This document shows positions 20,494 to 29,240 of a stretch of 64,000 nucleotides of DNA, piece after piece. The stretch covers positions 1,922,001 through 1,986,000 of the forward strand of contig NZ_CP157967.1 in NCBI RefSeq assembly GCF_040215725.1, written 5' to 3'. Under the pieces are notes generated by a model, which saw nothing but the letters and a program-made list of their open reading frames with translations, was not told the DNA's origin and did no database searches. Origin of the DNA: Rhizobium sp. ZPR4. GTDB lineage: Bacteria; Pseudomonadota; Alphaproteobacteria; Rhizobiales; Rhizobiaceae. How positions within the stretch are numbered: position 1 is the first letter of the stretch; each line of letters begins with the position of its first letter. The position numbers and the translations under genes are program-made.

Positions 20494-21255
20494 TTACGAA
20501 TAACGGGGCAAAGTCGAAAGTAGGCGATGCAGCGTATCGATCGTGGAGAAATCAGCAATGCCGTCCACTCGCTCCTGCCGGAAATGACGTTGGAAGGCCT
20601 CAACGTCCCCTTTGAGCTTTTCCGAGAATTCGCCATTTATTTCAGTGCTGTAGCCATAGAGCGAAAGCATCGACTGCAGAGCCTCGATCGGCTGACCCAC
20701 ATCGCCCTTCTGGAAGAAGCGACCGCCGGTGATCGAAGCCGGCTCAACCCAGTGTCCGACACCTGCCGCAGCCAGCCGTGCCCAAGGGAATTTCTCGCCT
20801 GGATCGACCTTGCGCACAGGCGCGACATCGGAGTGTCCAAGCACATGTTCGGGTGCGATTGCCCAGCGTTGGCCGCAATCGCGACACAGTTCGATCACCG
20901 CTTCGATCTGCGCATCGGGGAATTCAGGCAGTCCGCCGGGGTGGCCGGCATTGGCGATCTCTATGCCGATCGACGATGAGTTGATGTCTGTTTCGCCATG
21001 CCAGGAGCTCTTGCCCGCATGCCAGGCTCGGCGCTCCTCTGGAACAAGCTGCATGACGCGACCGTCCTCGAAGACGAAATAGTGGCTCGACACCTGACTC
21101 TCCGGACGACAGAGCCAGTCCAAAGCTCCTTCGGCGGTCCCCATGCCGGTATAATGCAGAAGGATGATATCAGGCCGACGTCCATCTCGCCTCTCGCCAT
21201 GGTTCGGCGAAGGCTGCACCTGGGCGCGAGCGAAATCGGCCTTGAATGCACTCAT
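20494..21255 (-). CDS. N-acetylmuramoyl-L-alanine amidase, AmpD/AmiD type, with PG-binding domain
   Basis: Zinc amidase (amidase_2 fold) that cuts the MurNAc-L-Ala bond. 253 aa. The catalytic domain has ILLHYTGM (first zinc His, near 34), RAWHAGKSSWHG (near 75), SIGIEIANAG (near 95) and VLGHSDVAPVRKVDPGEKFPW (near 138-155). A C-terminal peptidoglycan-binding domain (about 185-245) follows. I see no signal peptide, which favours a cytoplasmic recycling role as for AmpD, although the binding domain recalls AmiD. Its start overlaps the stop of the J-domain gene by four bases. Confidence 0.9.
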   Translation of the reverse strand: MSAFKADFARAQVQPSPNHGERRDGRRPDIILLHYTGMGTAEGALDWLCRPESQVSSHYFVFEDGRVMQLVPEERRAWHAGKSSWHGETDINSSSIGIEIANAGHPGGLPEFPDAQIEAVIELCRDCGQRWAIAPEHVLGHSDVAPVRKVDPGEKFPWARLAAAGVGHWVEPASITGGRFFQKGDVGQPIEALQSMLSLYGYSTEINGEFSEKLKGDVEAFQRHFRQERVDGIADFSTIDTLHRLLSTLPRYS

Positions 21256-21962
21256 GCTGCGCGGCGTTCTTTCTCGATCTCGGCATAAGCCGCATTCAGA
21301 GCTGCCATGCGCTCATTGGCGATGACGTGGAACTCCTCGGGAACCCCTCGCGACACGAGGCGATCCGGATGGTTCTCGTAGACGAGGCCATGGTAGCGGC
21401 GGCGGATCGTCGGGAAATCGTCCTGGCGCGAGACACCGAGCACCTTGTAGGGATCGCGACCGCCGACATTGACATGTCGCGCCATGATCTGCTCGAACCG
21501 CTCCTCGCTCATATGGAAGATTTCGGCCACATGCTGAAGGAACGCCATTTCCTTCTCATGGATCAGACCGTCGGCCTTGGCGATATGGAAGAGGCCGTCC
21601 AGCACGTCTTCCAGCACAGGGCAATTCTTCGTGCAGGTTTCGCAAAGAGAGGAAAGCCGCTCCGCATAGGCTTCGTAGCCGGCCACGTCCTGACGTGCCA
21701 GATTATAAAGACGAGCGACATTTTTCGCCTGATCGGGCGGAAATTCGAAGATCTCGCGAAACGCGTTGACCTCGTTTTCCGTCACCACGCCGTCCGCTTT
21801 CGCCATTTTGGCGGAAAGAGCGATTATGGCGACGGAAAATGCCACTTTGCGGCGCGTTTCTGGATCGCCTTCAAAGACGGTGCGAATAGCCTCGACCACC
21901 GCCGACAGGGCATTGCCGGCGGTGCTACCGATAGCATTCAGCAATTTTTCCCAGAACGACAT
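21252..21962 (-). CDS. TerB-like / DnaJ-domain protein (DjlA-like)
   Basis: 236 aa. Residues about 30-150 form a helical TerB-like domain with acidic DGVVTENEV and DGLIHEKEM repeats; residues about 170-236 form a J domain with DPYKVLGVSR and the HPD motif in NHPDR. Such proteins are DnaK co-chaperones; the E. coli counterpart DjlA is membrane-anchored. Here the N-terminus (MSFWEKLLNAIGSTAGNALSAVVEAI) is amphipathic rather than a clear membrane helix. It is coupled by ATGA overlap to the amidase gene. Confidence 0.85.
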   Translation of the reverse strand: MSFWEKLLNAIGSTAGNALSAVVEAIRTVFEGDPETRRKVAFSVAIIALSAKMAKADGVVTENEVNAFREIFEFPPDQAKNVARLYNLARQDVAGYEAYAERLSSLCETCTKNCPVLEDVLDGLFHIAKADGLIHEKEMAFLQHVAEIFHMSEERFEQIMARHVNVGGRDPYKVLGVSRQDDFPTIRRRYHGLVYENHPDRLVSRGVPEEFHVIANERMAALNAAYAEIEKERRAA

Positions 21963-22236
21963 GCCGGTCTCTATATCCTACTCAAATAGTAGAACACCTT
22001 GATCAAATAATGGTTGCCATTGCAAGCAGTCCATTCGTCGCAAGCCCGAAAACACTTTTCACAATTTGGTAATGATGCTGCATTGCGAACTGTCGTCCAA
22101 TTGCCCTCGCCCGGCTTTTGAAGACGAAACAAACCGCCGCTTTCTTAAATTCTTTACTTTACACCCTTGCCTGCCTGTCGCATCCATTCCACCGCAACCA
22201 TTGAAATGACGCAGCTTGCCTGCAAGGAGGATCCCC

Positions 22237-23448
22237 ATGGCCAAACAGAAAGTCGCAATGCTCACTGCCGGTGGATTGGCGCCCTGCCTTTCGTCTGCCG
22301 TTGGCGGGCTGATCCAGCGCTATAGCGATGTGGCGCCCGATCTCGACATGATAGCCTATCGTTCCGGCTACCAGGGGGTTCTGCTGGGTGACAGCATCGA
22401 GGTGACGCAGGCCATGCGAGAAAAGGCCTATCTGCTGCACCGCTATGGCGGTTCGCCGATCGGCAACAGCCGCGTCAAGCTCACGAACATCGCAGACTGC
22501 GTCAAGCGCGGCCTGGTCAAGGAAGGCGAAAACCCGCTGCGCGTCGCAGCCGAGCGGCTGGCTTCCGACGGCGTCACCATCCTTCACACGATCGGCGGCG
22601 ACGACACCAATACGACCGCCGCCGATCTCGCTGCTTATCTCGGCGCCAACGGCTATGATCTGACCGTCGTCGGCCTGCCGAAGACCGTCGACAACGACGT
22701 CGTGCCGATCCGTCAGTCCCTTGGCGCCTGGACGGCCGCCGAAGTCGGCGCTGACTTCTTTGACAATGTCAGCAACGAACAGACCGCCGCACCGAAAACA
22801 CTCGTCATCCACGAAGTGATGGGCCGTCACTGTGGTTGGCTGACGGCAGCGACCGCGCGCGCCTACATCCAGAAGACCAGCGCCAACGAATATGTCGAAG
22901 GCTTCATGATGAATGCCGACCTGAAGCGCATCGACGGCCTTTACCTGCCGGAGATGGTGTTCGATATCGAGGCGGAAGGCGAACGGCTGCGCAACATCAT
23001 GGAGAAGACCGGCCAGGTAACGCTCTTCGTGTCGGAAGGCGCCGGCCTCGACTCCATCGTCACCGAACGGGAAGCCTCGGGCGAAACCGTCAAGCGCGAT
23101 GCCTTCGGCCATGTGAAGATCGACACCATCAATGTCGGCGGCTGGTTCCAGAAGCAGTTCGCAGCAATCATCGGCGCCGAACGCTCCATGGTGCAGAAGT
23201 CGGGCTATTTCGCACGCTCCGCGCCTGCAAACGGCGAAGACCTGCGCCTGATCCAGGGCATGGTCGATCTCGCAGTGGAAAGTGCGCTGAATAAGGTATC
23301 GGGCGTCACCGGACATGACGAAGGTCAGGGCGGCAAGCTGCGCGTTATCGAATTCCCGCGCATCAAGGGCGGCAAGGCCTTCGATATCTCCGCTCCCTGG
23401 TTCGCCGAAGTCATGGACCATATCGGGCAGAAATACACACAGATCTGA
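22237..23448 (+). CDS. pfp: Pyrophosphate-dependent 6-phosphofructokinase
   Basis: 403 aa. Phosphorylates fructose 6-phosphate, probably with PPi as donor: the phosphate-binding loop reads GGDDTN (near 120) instead of the GGDGS of ATP enzymes, and the catalytic PKTVDND motif is near 150. Other family marks are LTAGGLAPCLSS at the N-terminus and VIHEVMGRHCGWL near 195. The start at 22237 has a near-perfect AAGGAGG at 22224-22230; the longer frame is unlikely. Rhizobia mostly use Entner-Doudoroff and pentose phosphate routes, so a reversible PPi enzyme may serve gluconeogenesis. Monocistronic. Confidence 0.93.
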   Translation: MAKQKVAMLTAGGLAPCLSSAVGGLIQRYSDVAPDLDMIAYRSGYQGVLLGDSIEVTQAMREKAYLLHRYGGSPIGNSRVKLTNIADCVKRGLVKEGENPLRVAAERLASDGVTILHTIGGDDTNTTAADLAAYLGANGYDLTVVGLPKTVDNDVVPIRQSLGAWTAAEVGADFFDNVSNEQTAAPKTLVIHEVMGRHCGWLTAATARAYIQKTSANEYVEGFMMNADLKRIDGLYLPEMVFDIEAEGERLRNIMEKTGQVTLFVSEGAGLDSIVTEREASGETVKRDAFGHVKIDTINVGGWFQKQFAAIIGAERSMVQKSGYFARSAPANGEDLRLIQGMVDLAVESALNKVSGVTGHDEGQGGKLRVIEFPRIKGGKAFDISAPWFAEVMDHIGQKYTQI

Positions 23449-23487
23449 GTCATCGGTGATCAACCGGACTGATCTGCGATCAATCGG

Positions 23488-23504
23488 CCTGATTGATAAT
23501 CAGG
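23488..23504. other. Short hairpin after pfp
   Basis: CCTGAT and ATCAGG separated by five bases, 40 bp after the pfp stop. It has no T run, so a terminator role is weak. Confidence 0.3.
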
Positions 23505-23569
23505 TGGATTGACGGATGGCCAATCCGATGTCTTTGCTGGCGGCGAAATAGGAATTAGGGGAGGATTCC

Positions 23570-24205
23570 ATGTCCATCGAAACCTGGCTCGCTTTCGCCG
23601 CCGCGTCCTGCATCATGTTGGCCATACCGGGTCCTACCATTCTCCTTGTCATATCCTATGCGCTTGGCCACGGCCGCAAAACGGCCCTGGCAACGGTGAC
23701 GGGCGTCACGCTTGGCGATTTCACGGCGATGACCGCCTCGCTCGCTGGTCTCGGCGCCCTCCTCGCCACATCAGCGACATTATTCACGATTCTTAAATTG
23801 ATCGGCGCAGCCTACCTCGTTTTCCTCGGAATCAAGCTGTGGAGAGCACCCATCGTAACAGGTCCGCTCGGCGATAATGACAATCTCCCAGAGGAAAAAC
23901 CGTTAAAAATTCTCTTACACGCATATGTTGTAACTGCCCTCAACCCAAAAAGCATCGTTTTCTTCATTGCGTTCGTCCCGCAATTTCTCGACATGTCGAA
24001 GCCATTTCTTGAGCAAACGCTTATTCTAGAGGCAACTTTCCTCACTTTAGCCGCGCTGAACTCGCTCATTTACGTGTTCGTCGCGGACATGGCACGCGGC
24101 TTCATCCGCAAGGCAAGCGTGCAACGCGCCGTTAACAGAACGAGCGGAACCTTGCTGATCGCAGCCGGTGCAGTGACAGCCGGATACCGCCGGATGGCCG
24201 CCTGA
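23570..24205 (+). CDS. LysE/RhtB family amino-acid exporter
   Basis: 211-aa inner-membrane protein with about six helices. The N-terminal MLAIPGPTILLVISYALGHG region and FLGIKLWRAP after the third helix are typical of the LysE/RhtB exporters, which pump out basic amino acids, homoserine or threonine. A GGGGAGG ribosome site lies just upstream. The middle third (about 23870-24060) is noticeably more AT-rich than its surroundings, which may mean a different history. Confidence 0.85.
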   Translation: MSIETWLAFAAASCIMLAIPGPTILLVISYALGHGRKTALATVTGVTLGDFTAMTASLAGLGALLATSATLFTILKLIGAAYLVFLGIKLWRAPIVTGPLGDNDNLPEEKPLKILLHAYVVTALNPKSIVFFIAFVPQFLDMSKPFLEQTLILEATFLTLAALNSLIYVFVADMARGFIRKASVQRAVNRTSGTLLIAAGAVTAGYRRMAA

Positions 24206-24265
24206 AGCGGTGCAGGGTTGCGGGGTGATCACGGATAGGTTAATGGGGATTCATAATTTTATCGA

Positions 24266-24301
24266 TCCTGTGACCGAATTTGGCGGTCCTGTGGCCGAAT
24301 T
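24266..24301. repeat. Two 15-bp direct repeats, 21 bp apart
   Basis: TCCTGTGACCGAATT (24266-24280) and TCCTGTGGCCGAATT (24287-24301) differ at one base. The 21-bp step equals two helical turns, and the pair lies 40-75 bp before the transglycosylase start at 24341, so it could be a tandem activator or repressor site. Confidence 0.5.
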
Positions 24302-24340
24302 GCATCGAAATTAGGTTTGGTTTTTTTCGAAAGTGACAGA

Positions 24341-25498
24341 ATGGTAACGATCGGATTTCCCAGCCTGAAGCGCAGCGTTGCCTTATCGGCAGTGATGTGC
24401 GGCGCGCTCGCCGGGTGCGCAAGCACTCAGCAGCAGACGTCTCAGGCAGAACTCCCGTCGGCACACACCAACGTGCCGCATCCGAATACGACCCTGACCG
24501 CAACCGGCGCAGTCGCGCCTGCAGGTAGCGCGACAATCGCCGCGGTCGCTCCGGGCTTCATCGGCCCGCGCCAGCCGCAACAGACAGCAATCTTAAAGTC
24601 CGGTCGCGTTGTTCCGGGCACGACAAACGTTGCGGCCGCGGCTGTAGCTCAGCAGCAGATGGACGCGGGCCGCTTCGGCGCGCCGGCGGCAAACGCGACC
24701 AATCAGGGCACCGCCGCAATCGCTGCGGCAACGGGCGCATCCGCTGGCGGCACATCAACGGCTGCGGCCTATGCAGCATCAGACGTGCCTCTGGTGCCTT
24801 CCGTGGTCGCGATCCCGATGCCCAATCCGGCACGCCCCGGCGATGCCGCGCTCACGCCGGTTTCCGCCTCCGTGGCTCAGAGAGAGCCGACCATTCCGAT
24901 GACATCGGATGTCGCGGCCATCCAGGTTGCGGTGCCGACGCCGCGTCCCGATTCGATGGCACAGGCAGAAGTCGCCTTCGCCACACCCGCTCAGATCGGC
25001 GTACAGCGCTATGCGGACAACCGCATGCATTATGACTTCAATTTCGACAGCAGCGGCCCGACGGTCGTCCCGGCTGTCATGACCACCACCAACACTCCGA
25101 ATTATGATTCCGATGTTCCGGCGGCAGAGAAGAGCTACGTTTCGAAGCTCATCCAGAAATACGCCAAGCTCTACGAAATTCCGGAATCCCTGATCCATCG
25201 CGTCGTTCACCGCGAAAGCCGCTACAATCCAAAGGCCTATAACCGCGCTGGATATTTCGGCCTGATGCAGATCAAGTACAATACGGCGAAGTCCATGGGC
25301 TACGAAGGCCCGGCGTCCGGCCTTCTCGATGCCGAAACCAACATCAAATACGCCGCCAAATATCTGCGCGGCGCCTGGATGACGGCAGACAGCAAGGCAG
25401 AAAACAAGGAAGTCAATGCGGTCCAGCTCTACGCTCGTGGCTACTACTACGATGCCAAGCGCAAAGGCCTGACGGACGTTGCCAACGGCAATTACTGA
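24341..25498 (+). CDS. Lytic transglycosylase lipoprotein
   Basis: 385 aa. A lipoprotein signal with lipobox LAGC places cysteine near residue 26 for lipidation. A long low-complexity linker rich in A, T, Q and P (about 30-255) leads to a C-terminal Slt-type domain (about 265-385): HRVVHRESRYNPKAYNRAG with the catalytic Glu, GLMQIKYNTAKSMGY, and ETNIKYAAKYLRGA. The last 100 residues closely resemble the SLT protein at 19670. The linker could let the enzyme reach through the periplasm. I prefer the ATG at 24341 over an upstream TTG because it gives a clean signal peptide. Confidence 0.9.
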   Translation: MVTIGFPSLKRSVALSAVMCGALAGCASTQQQTSQAELPSAHTNVPHPNTTLTATGAVAPAGSATIAAVAPGFIGPRQPQQTAILKSGRVVPGTTNVAAAAVAQQQMDAGRFGAPAANATNQGTAAIAAATGASAGGTSTAAAYAASDVPLVPSVVAIPMPNPARPGDAALTPVSASVAQREPTIPMTSDVAAIQVAVPTPRPDSMAQAEVAFATPAQIGVQRYADNRMHYDFNFDSSGPTVVPAVMTTTNTPNYDSDVPAAEKSYVSKLIQKYAKLYEIPESLIHRVVHRESRYNPKAYNRAGYFGLMQIKYNTAKSMGYEGPASGLLDAETNIKYAAKYLRGAWMTADSKAENKEVNAVQLYARGYYYDAKRKGLTDVANGNY

Positions 25499-25518
25499 TC
25501 TTATCGAGATAGTCTGAA

Positions 25519-25544
25519 AAGCCGGCCTAGTTCGTGGCCGGCTT
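25519..25544. terminator. Bidirectional terminator
   Basis: AAGCCGGCC and GGCCGGCTT around an 8-base loop, T-rich on the plus side. It lies between convergent genes; the stop codon of the hydrolase at 25527 is inside the stem. Confidence 0.8.
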
Positions 25545-26915
25545 TATTACATCCATGATCCGCTTCACCAGGATTTGTGGCCGATAGTCCGCCCAGGTCG
25601 GCGTCAACCCCATCCGCACGACAACGAGATTGGCAGACGGAACGATTGCGATCGTTTGGCCGTCGTGACCGGTCATCCAGAAGGTATCTGCAGGCAGGCC
25701 AAATTGTGCATTGGAGCCGCCGGGGCCTGCAAGCCAGGCCTGAACCTGCGAGTAAACGCTCTCGGAAGCCTTCGTCGGCGTGCGCATGGCGCCGACAAAA
25801 CCTTCCGGCAGCAGGCGATGCCCATTCCAGACCCCGTCCTGCAGCAGAAAGAGGCCGAAGCGTGCCCAGTCCCGGGCGTTGGCGTAGAGATAGGAGCTGC
25901 CGACGAAGGTGCCGCGCTCATCGGCCTCGAAAACGGCGCTGTACATGCCGAGCGGCCCGAAAAGTGCCTCGCGCGGATAGGAGATGGCAGCGCTGAGATT
26001 AGGCAGCCGGTTCATCCAGAGGCGCGAAAGCAGTGCTGCCGTACCGCTGGAATAGCTGAAACGCTCGCCGGGCGCAGCCAATTGATGCGCGTTGGCTGCG
26101 ATGCTGGTCACATCCGGATCGAGATAGAGCATACGCGTCACGTCCGATACGGTGCCATATGACTCGTTGAAGGCAAGGCCGCTCTCCATGGCGAGAAGAT
26201 CGCTGAGCTTGATGTCCTTGCGTGAGTCCGCACTCCATTGCGGCAGAAGATTCCGATCGTCGAAGGACATGCGCCCGGCCAGCATGAGGCGGCCGATGAT
26301 GGCGGCATTGACCGTCTTGGTCATCGACCAGCCGATCAGGGGTGTCCCCTTGCTGAAGCCATCGCCATAGGTCTCCGCGACGATGCGCCCATCCTTGACG
26401 ACGACGATCGCGCGCATGGCAGGCCCGGCGAGATCCGAATTCGATACGATGTTGGCAAGCTTCGTCCCCTCGTCGCCCTGACCGAGGTTTACCGTATCCC
26501 CATCCGGCCACACAGCATCGCTCTTCGGCGCCTTGACCTTATTGAGGAAGACGGCGCTGCGAGCCGCCTGCAGATCTCCGTCCGGCACCAGCGCACAGCC
26601 GAGCGCGCCGCGATAGAGCGCACGGTTCGGCGCGAACAATCCGAGGAAGCGGGCCGTGACAACCCCTTCGTCGCGGTCGACGAAGACCCGAATGAGCTTA
26701 AGCGCCGGATTGCCGGGAGCCTGCACATCCTCCTCCATTACCTTGTCCGGGTCTCGTTTGGCCACGAACGTATTGGAGCAGACGATCTTTGCCGCATAGC
26801 CGTCGCCAACCCTGAGCAATTCCGGCGGATAAACAGACAGCCATACGGCCCCGCCGGCGACAATGATCAGCAGCAGAACAACCAGAGCCCCGATCACTCT
26901 CGATATCAAACGCAT
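25527..26915 (-). CDS. Serine hydrolase of the class C beta-lactamase fold
   Basis: 462 aa. An N-terminal membrane anchor or uncleaved signal (about 5-28) is followed by a domain of unknown role and then the beta-lactamase-like fold (from about 165): SMTK with the nucleophilic serine near 198, YSS near 290 as the second motif, and HDGQ near 425 in place of KTG. This variant is common in esterases, D-aminopeptidases and 6-aminohexanoate-dimer hydrolase-like enzymes rather than true beta-lactamases. It would act in the periplasm. Substrate unknown. Confidence 0.82.
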   Translation of the reverse strand: MRLISRVIGALVVLLLIIVAGGAVWLSVYPPELLRVGDGYAAKIVCSNTFVAKRDPDKVMEEDVQAPGNPALKLIRVFVDRDEGVVTARFLGLFAPNRALYRGALGCALVPDGDLQAARSAVFLNKVKAPKSDAVWPDGDTVNLGQGDEGTKLANIVSNSDLAGPAMRAIVVVKDGRIVAETYGDGFSKGTPLIGWSMTKTVNAAIIGRLMLAGRMSFDDRNLLPQWSADSRKDIKLSDLLAMESGLAFNESYGTVSDVTRMLYLDPDVTSIAANAHQLAAPGERFSYSSGTAALLSRLWMNRLPNLSAAISYPREALFGPLGMYSAVFEADERGTFVGSSYLYANARDWARFGLFLLQDGVWNGHRLLPEGFVGAMRTPTKASESVYSQVQAWLAGPGGSNAQFGLPADTFWMTGHDGQTIAIVPSANLVVVRMGLTPTWADYRPQILVKRIMDVIKPATN

Positions 26916-27040
26916 GTTACATACCCTCCAGAAAGGTAGGCGGAGACAATCAGGAAACGTAACAAGATGAAAGGCCTATCGTCATGGCAGCTCGTTAAAT
27001 CTGCGTAACGGTCCATTTCCGCGAAATCTGCCAACAGCCC

Positions 27041-27058
27041 GCGTCATCAGACTGTAGC
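27041..27058 (+). promoter_or_regulatory. Possible Pho box upstream of btaA
   Basis: GCGTCAT, four bases, CTGTAGC: nine of fourteen matches to the PhoB half-sites CTGTCAT-N4-CTGTCAT, about 50 bp before the btaA start. Betaine-lipid genes are known to be induced by phosphate starvation, which agrees, but the match is moderate. Confidence 0.4.
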
Positions 27059-27107
27059 ATTGCCGGGTTACACGCCCTGAACTTCACAAATCGGTGACAA
27101 GACTCAG

Positions 27108-28355
27108 ATGACGGAATTCGCCCCGGATGCCGGTCTCCAAAAGAACCGGAAACTCAAGGACGCTCTGCTACAGCACAAGGCACTGTCTAAAGCTGGCCTC
27201 TCCGAGCGCCTGTTCGGGATGTTGTTTTCCGGCCTCGTCTATCCGCAAATTTGGGAAGATCCGGATATCGATATGGAGGCGATGGAGCTGCAGGCGCATC
27301 ATCGCATCGTCACCATCGGTTCGGGCGGCTGCAACATGCTCGCCTATCTCTCGCAAAATCCTGCATCCATCGACGTCGTCGACCTCAATCGCCACCATAT
27401 CGCGCTGAACAAGCTGAAGCTCGCGGCCTTCCGCCTGCTTCCCGGCCACGCGGATCTGGTGCGCTTCTTCGGAACGCCAGACATTACGGCCAATAGCCAG
27501 GCCTACGACCAGTTCATCGCGCCGCGCCTCGACACGGCAACGGCGGCGTACTGGGACGGTCGCGATCTCTACGGCCGCCGCCGCATCACGGTCTTCAACC
27601 GCAATATCTACAAGACCGGCCTTCTCGGCCGGTTTATCGGCGCCGCCCATATATTGGCACGCTTGCACGGCGTTCGCCTCGACAAGATGACGGAAGCCCG
27701 CACCATGCGCGAGCAACGGCAGTTCTTCGAAGAGGAAATCGCTCCGATCTTCGACAAGCGCGCCGTTCGCTGGCTGCTCGGCCGCAAAAGCTCGCTCTTC
27801 GGCCTTGGCATCCCGCCGCAGCAATATGACGAGCTTGCGAGCCTCGCCGGCGACGATTCCATTTCCTCCGTGCTGAAGCACCGTCTGGAAAAGCTCGCCT
27901 GTCATTTCCCGATGCGCGACAATTACTTTGCCTGGCAGGCATTCTCGCGCCGCTACGCGGCTCAGCATCAGGGTCCTCTGCCAACCTATCTGAAGCCTGA
28001 GCACTATGCCGCGATCCGCGCCAATGCCGACCGCGTCGACGTGCATCACGCCAATTTCACCGAGCTTCTCGCTTCCAAGCCGGCAGCCTCGCGCGATCGC
28101 TACATCCTGCTCGATGCGCAGGACTGGATGACCGACGAGCAGCTCAATGGCCTCTGGGCGGAGATCACTCGCACGGCGCGCGAAGGCGCCCGCGTCATCT
28201 TCCGCACGGCCGCGGAAAAGAGCATCATCGAAGGCCGCCTCTCTCCAGCGATCCGCGACCAGTGGGTCTATTTCGAAGAGCGTTCACAGGAACTCAACGC
28301 CCGTGACCGTTCGGCCATCTACGGCGGCTTCCACATCTACGGGAAAAAAGCGTGA
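27108..28355 (+). CDS. btaA: SAM:diacylglycerol 3-amino-3-carboxypropyltransferase
   Basis: First step of diacylglyceryl-N,N,N-trimethylhomoserine (DGTS) synthesis: transfers the aminocarboxypropyl group of SAM onto diacylglycerol. 415 aa, DUF3419 family. The N-terminal part has VYPQIWEDPDIDMEAMEL (near 45-65), then IGSGGCNMLAYLSQNP with the SAM loop near 75 and VVDLNRHHIALNKLKL. The C-terminal part has YILLDAQDWM near 330. DGTS replaces phospholipids when phosphate is scarce. The last bases overlap the GTG start of btaB, so the two form a coupled operon. Confidence 0.93.
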   Translation: MTEFAPDAGLQKNRKLKDALLQHKALSKAGLSERLFGMLFSGLVYPQIWEDPDIDMEAMELQAHHRIVTIGSGGCNMLAYLSQNPASIDVVDLNRHHIALNKLKLAAFRLLPGHADLVRFFGTPDITANSQAYDQFIAPRLDTATAAYWDGRDLYGRRRITVFNRNIYKTGLLGRFIGAAHILARLHGVRLDKMTEARTMREQRQFFEEEIAPIFDKRAVRWLLGRKSSLFGLGIPPQQYDELASLAGDDSISSVLKHRLEKLACHFPMRDNYFAWQAFSRRYAAQHQGPLPTYLKPEHYAAIRANADRVDVHHANFTELLASKPAASRDRYILLDAQDWMTDEQLNGLWAEITRTAREGARVIFRTAAEKSIIEGRLSPAIRDQWVYFEERSQELNARDRSAIYGGFHIYGKKA

Positions 28356-29026
28356 GCCAGGCGGATACGGGCGTAGAAACCAGCGCGAATAACCACGCCA
28401 AGCTGATGGACGGCATGTACCGCTATCAGCGTCACATCTATGACCTGACCCGCAAGTATTACCTGTTCGGCCGCGATCGAACGATCGAGCAGCTGAATGT
28501 ACCCACCGGCGGCTCGCTCTTGGAAGTGGGCTGCGGCACGGGCCGCAATATGCTGCTCGCCTATCGGCGCTTCCCTTCAGCCCGGCTCTATGGCCTCGAC
28601 ATCTCGCAGGAAATGTTGATCTCGGCGCGCGGCAATTTTCGCGGCTTGAAGGAGATGCCGGATTTTCGCGTCGCCGATGCCACGGCCTTTTCGCCGGCCG
28701 ATTTCAGCGTCGACGGCTTCGACCGCGTCATGATCTCCTACGCGCTCTCGATGATCCCGGACTGGAAAAATGCCATCGACGCATCGCTCGACGCAGTCGC
28801 GCCGGGTGGCGAGCTTCACATCGTCGATTTCGGCCAGCAGGAAGGGTTGCCGGGCTGGTTCCGCGCCATGCTCAAGGGCTGGCTGAAGAAATTCCACGTC
28901 ACTCCCCGTGCCGATCTTCTGACGGTGCTGGAAGAGAAGGCTGCAGCGCGAGGGATGTCGGTGAAAACCGAAAAGATCGGCCGCGGTTATGCCTGGCGAG
29001 CCGTGGCGACCCGGCACGCCGCCTGA
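28352..29026 (+). CDS. btaB: Diacylglycerylhomoserine N-methyltransferase
   Basis: Completes DGTS by three successive SAM-dependent N-methylations of the homoserine headgroup. 224 aa class I methyltransferase: motif I LLEVGCGTGRNMLL near 49, YGLDISQEML near 75, VMISYALSMIPDW near 125, and GGELHIVDFGQQ near 150. It starts with GTG overlapping the btaA stop (GTGA). Function is assigned from the btaA partnership as much as from sequence. Confidence 0.92.
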   Translation: MSQADTGVETSANNHAKLMDGMYRYQRHIYDLTRKYYLFGRDRTIEQLNVPTGGSLLEVGCGTGRNMLLAYRRFPSARLYGLDISQEMLISARGNFRGLKEMPDFRVADATAFSPADFSVDGFDRVMISYALSMIPDWKNAIDASLDAVAPGGELHIVDFGQQEGLPGWFRAMLKGWLKKFHVTPRADLLTVLEEKAAARGMSVKTEKIGRGYAWRAVATRHAA

Positions 29027-29240
29027 GTAGCGATGGATTCCAGCGTAAAATCCGGCCCTGGAAGCCGCCAAGCATAAGAATTTGCTTGAAGATAACGCAT
29101 TTTTTACGTTGATATGGTGAATAAAGTGGCAAGACCAGCTGGCAACGGTATGGTCTGCCGCTCCTTCGGATTCTCGGGGACCATATTACGGAAGCCAAAT
29201 CTTGGGGCAGCAAGATCACTCGCGCCATTACAGGAAACCT

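Noticed and set aside
22159..23463. 434-codon frame on the minus strand opposite pfp
   Set aside because: Shadow of the phosphofructokinase gene; no ribosome site or recognisable domain.
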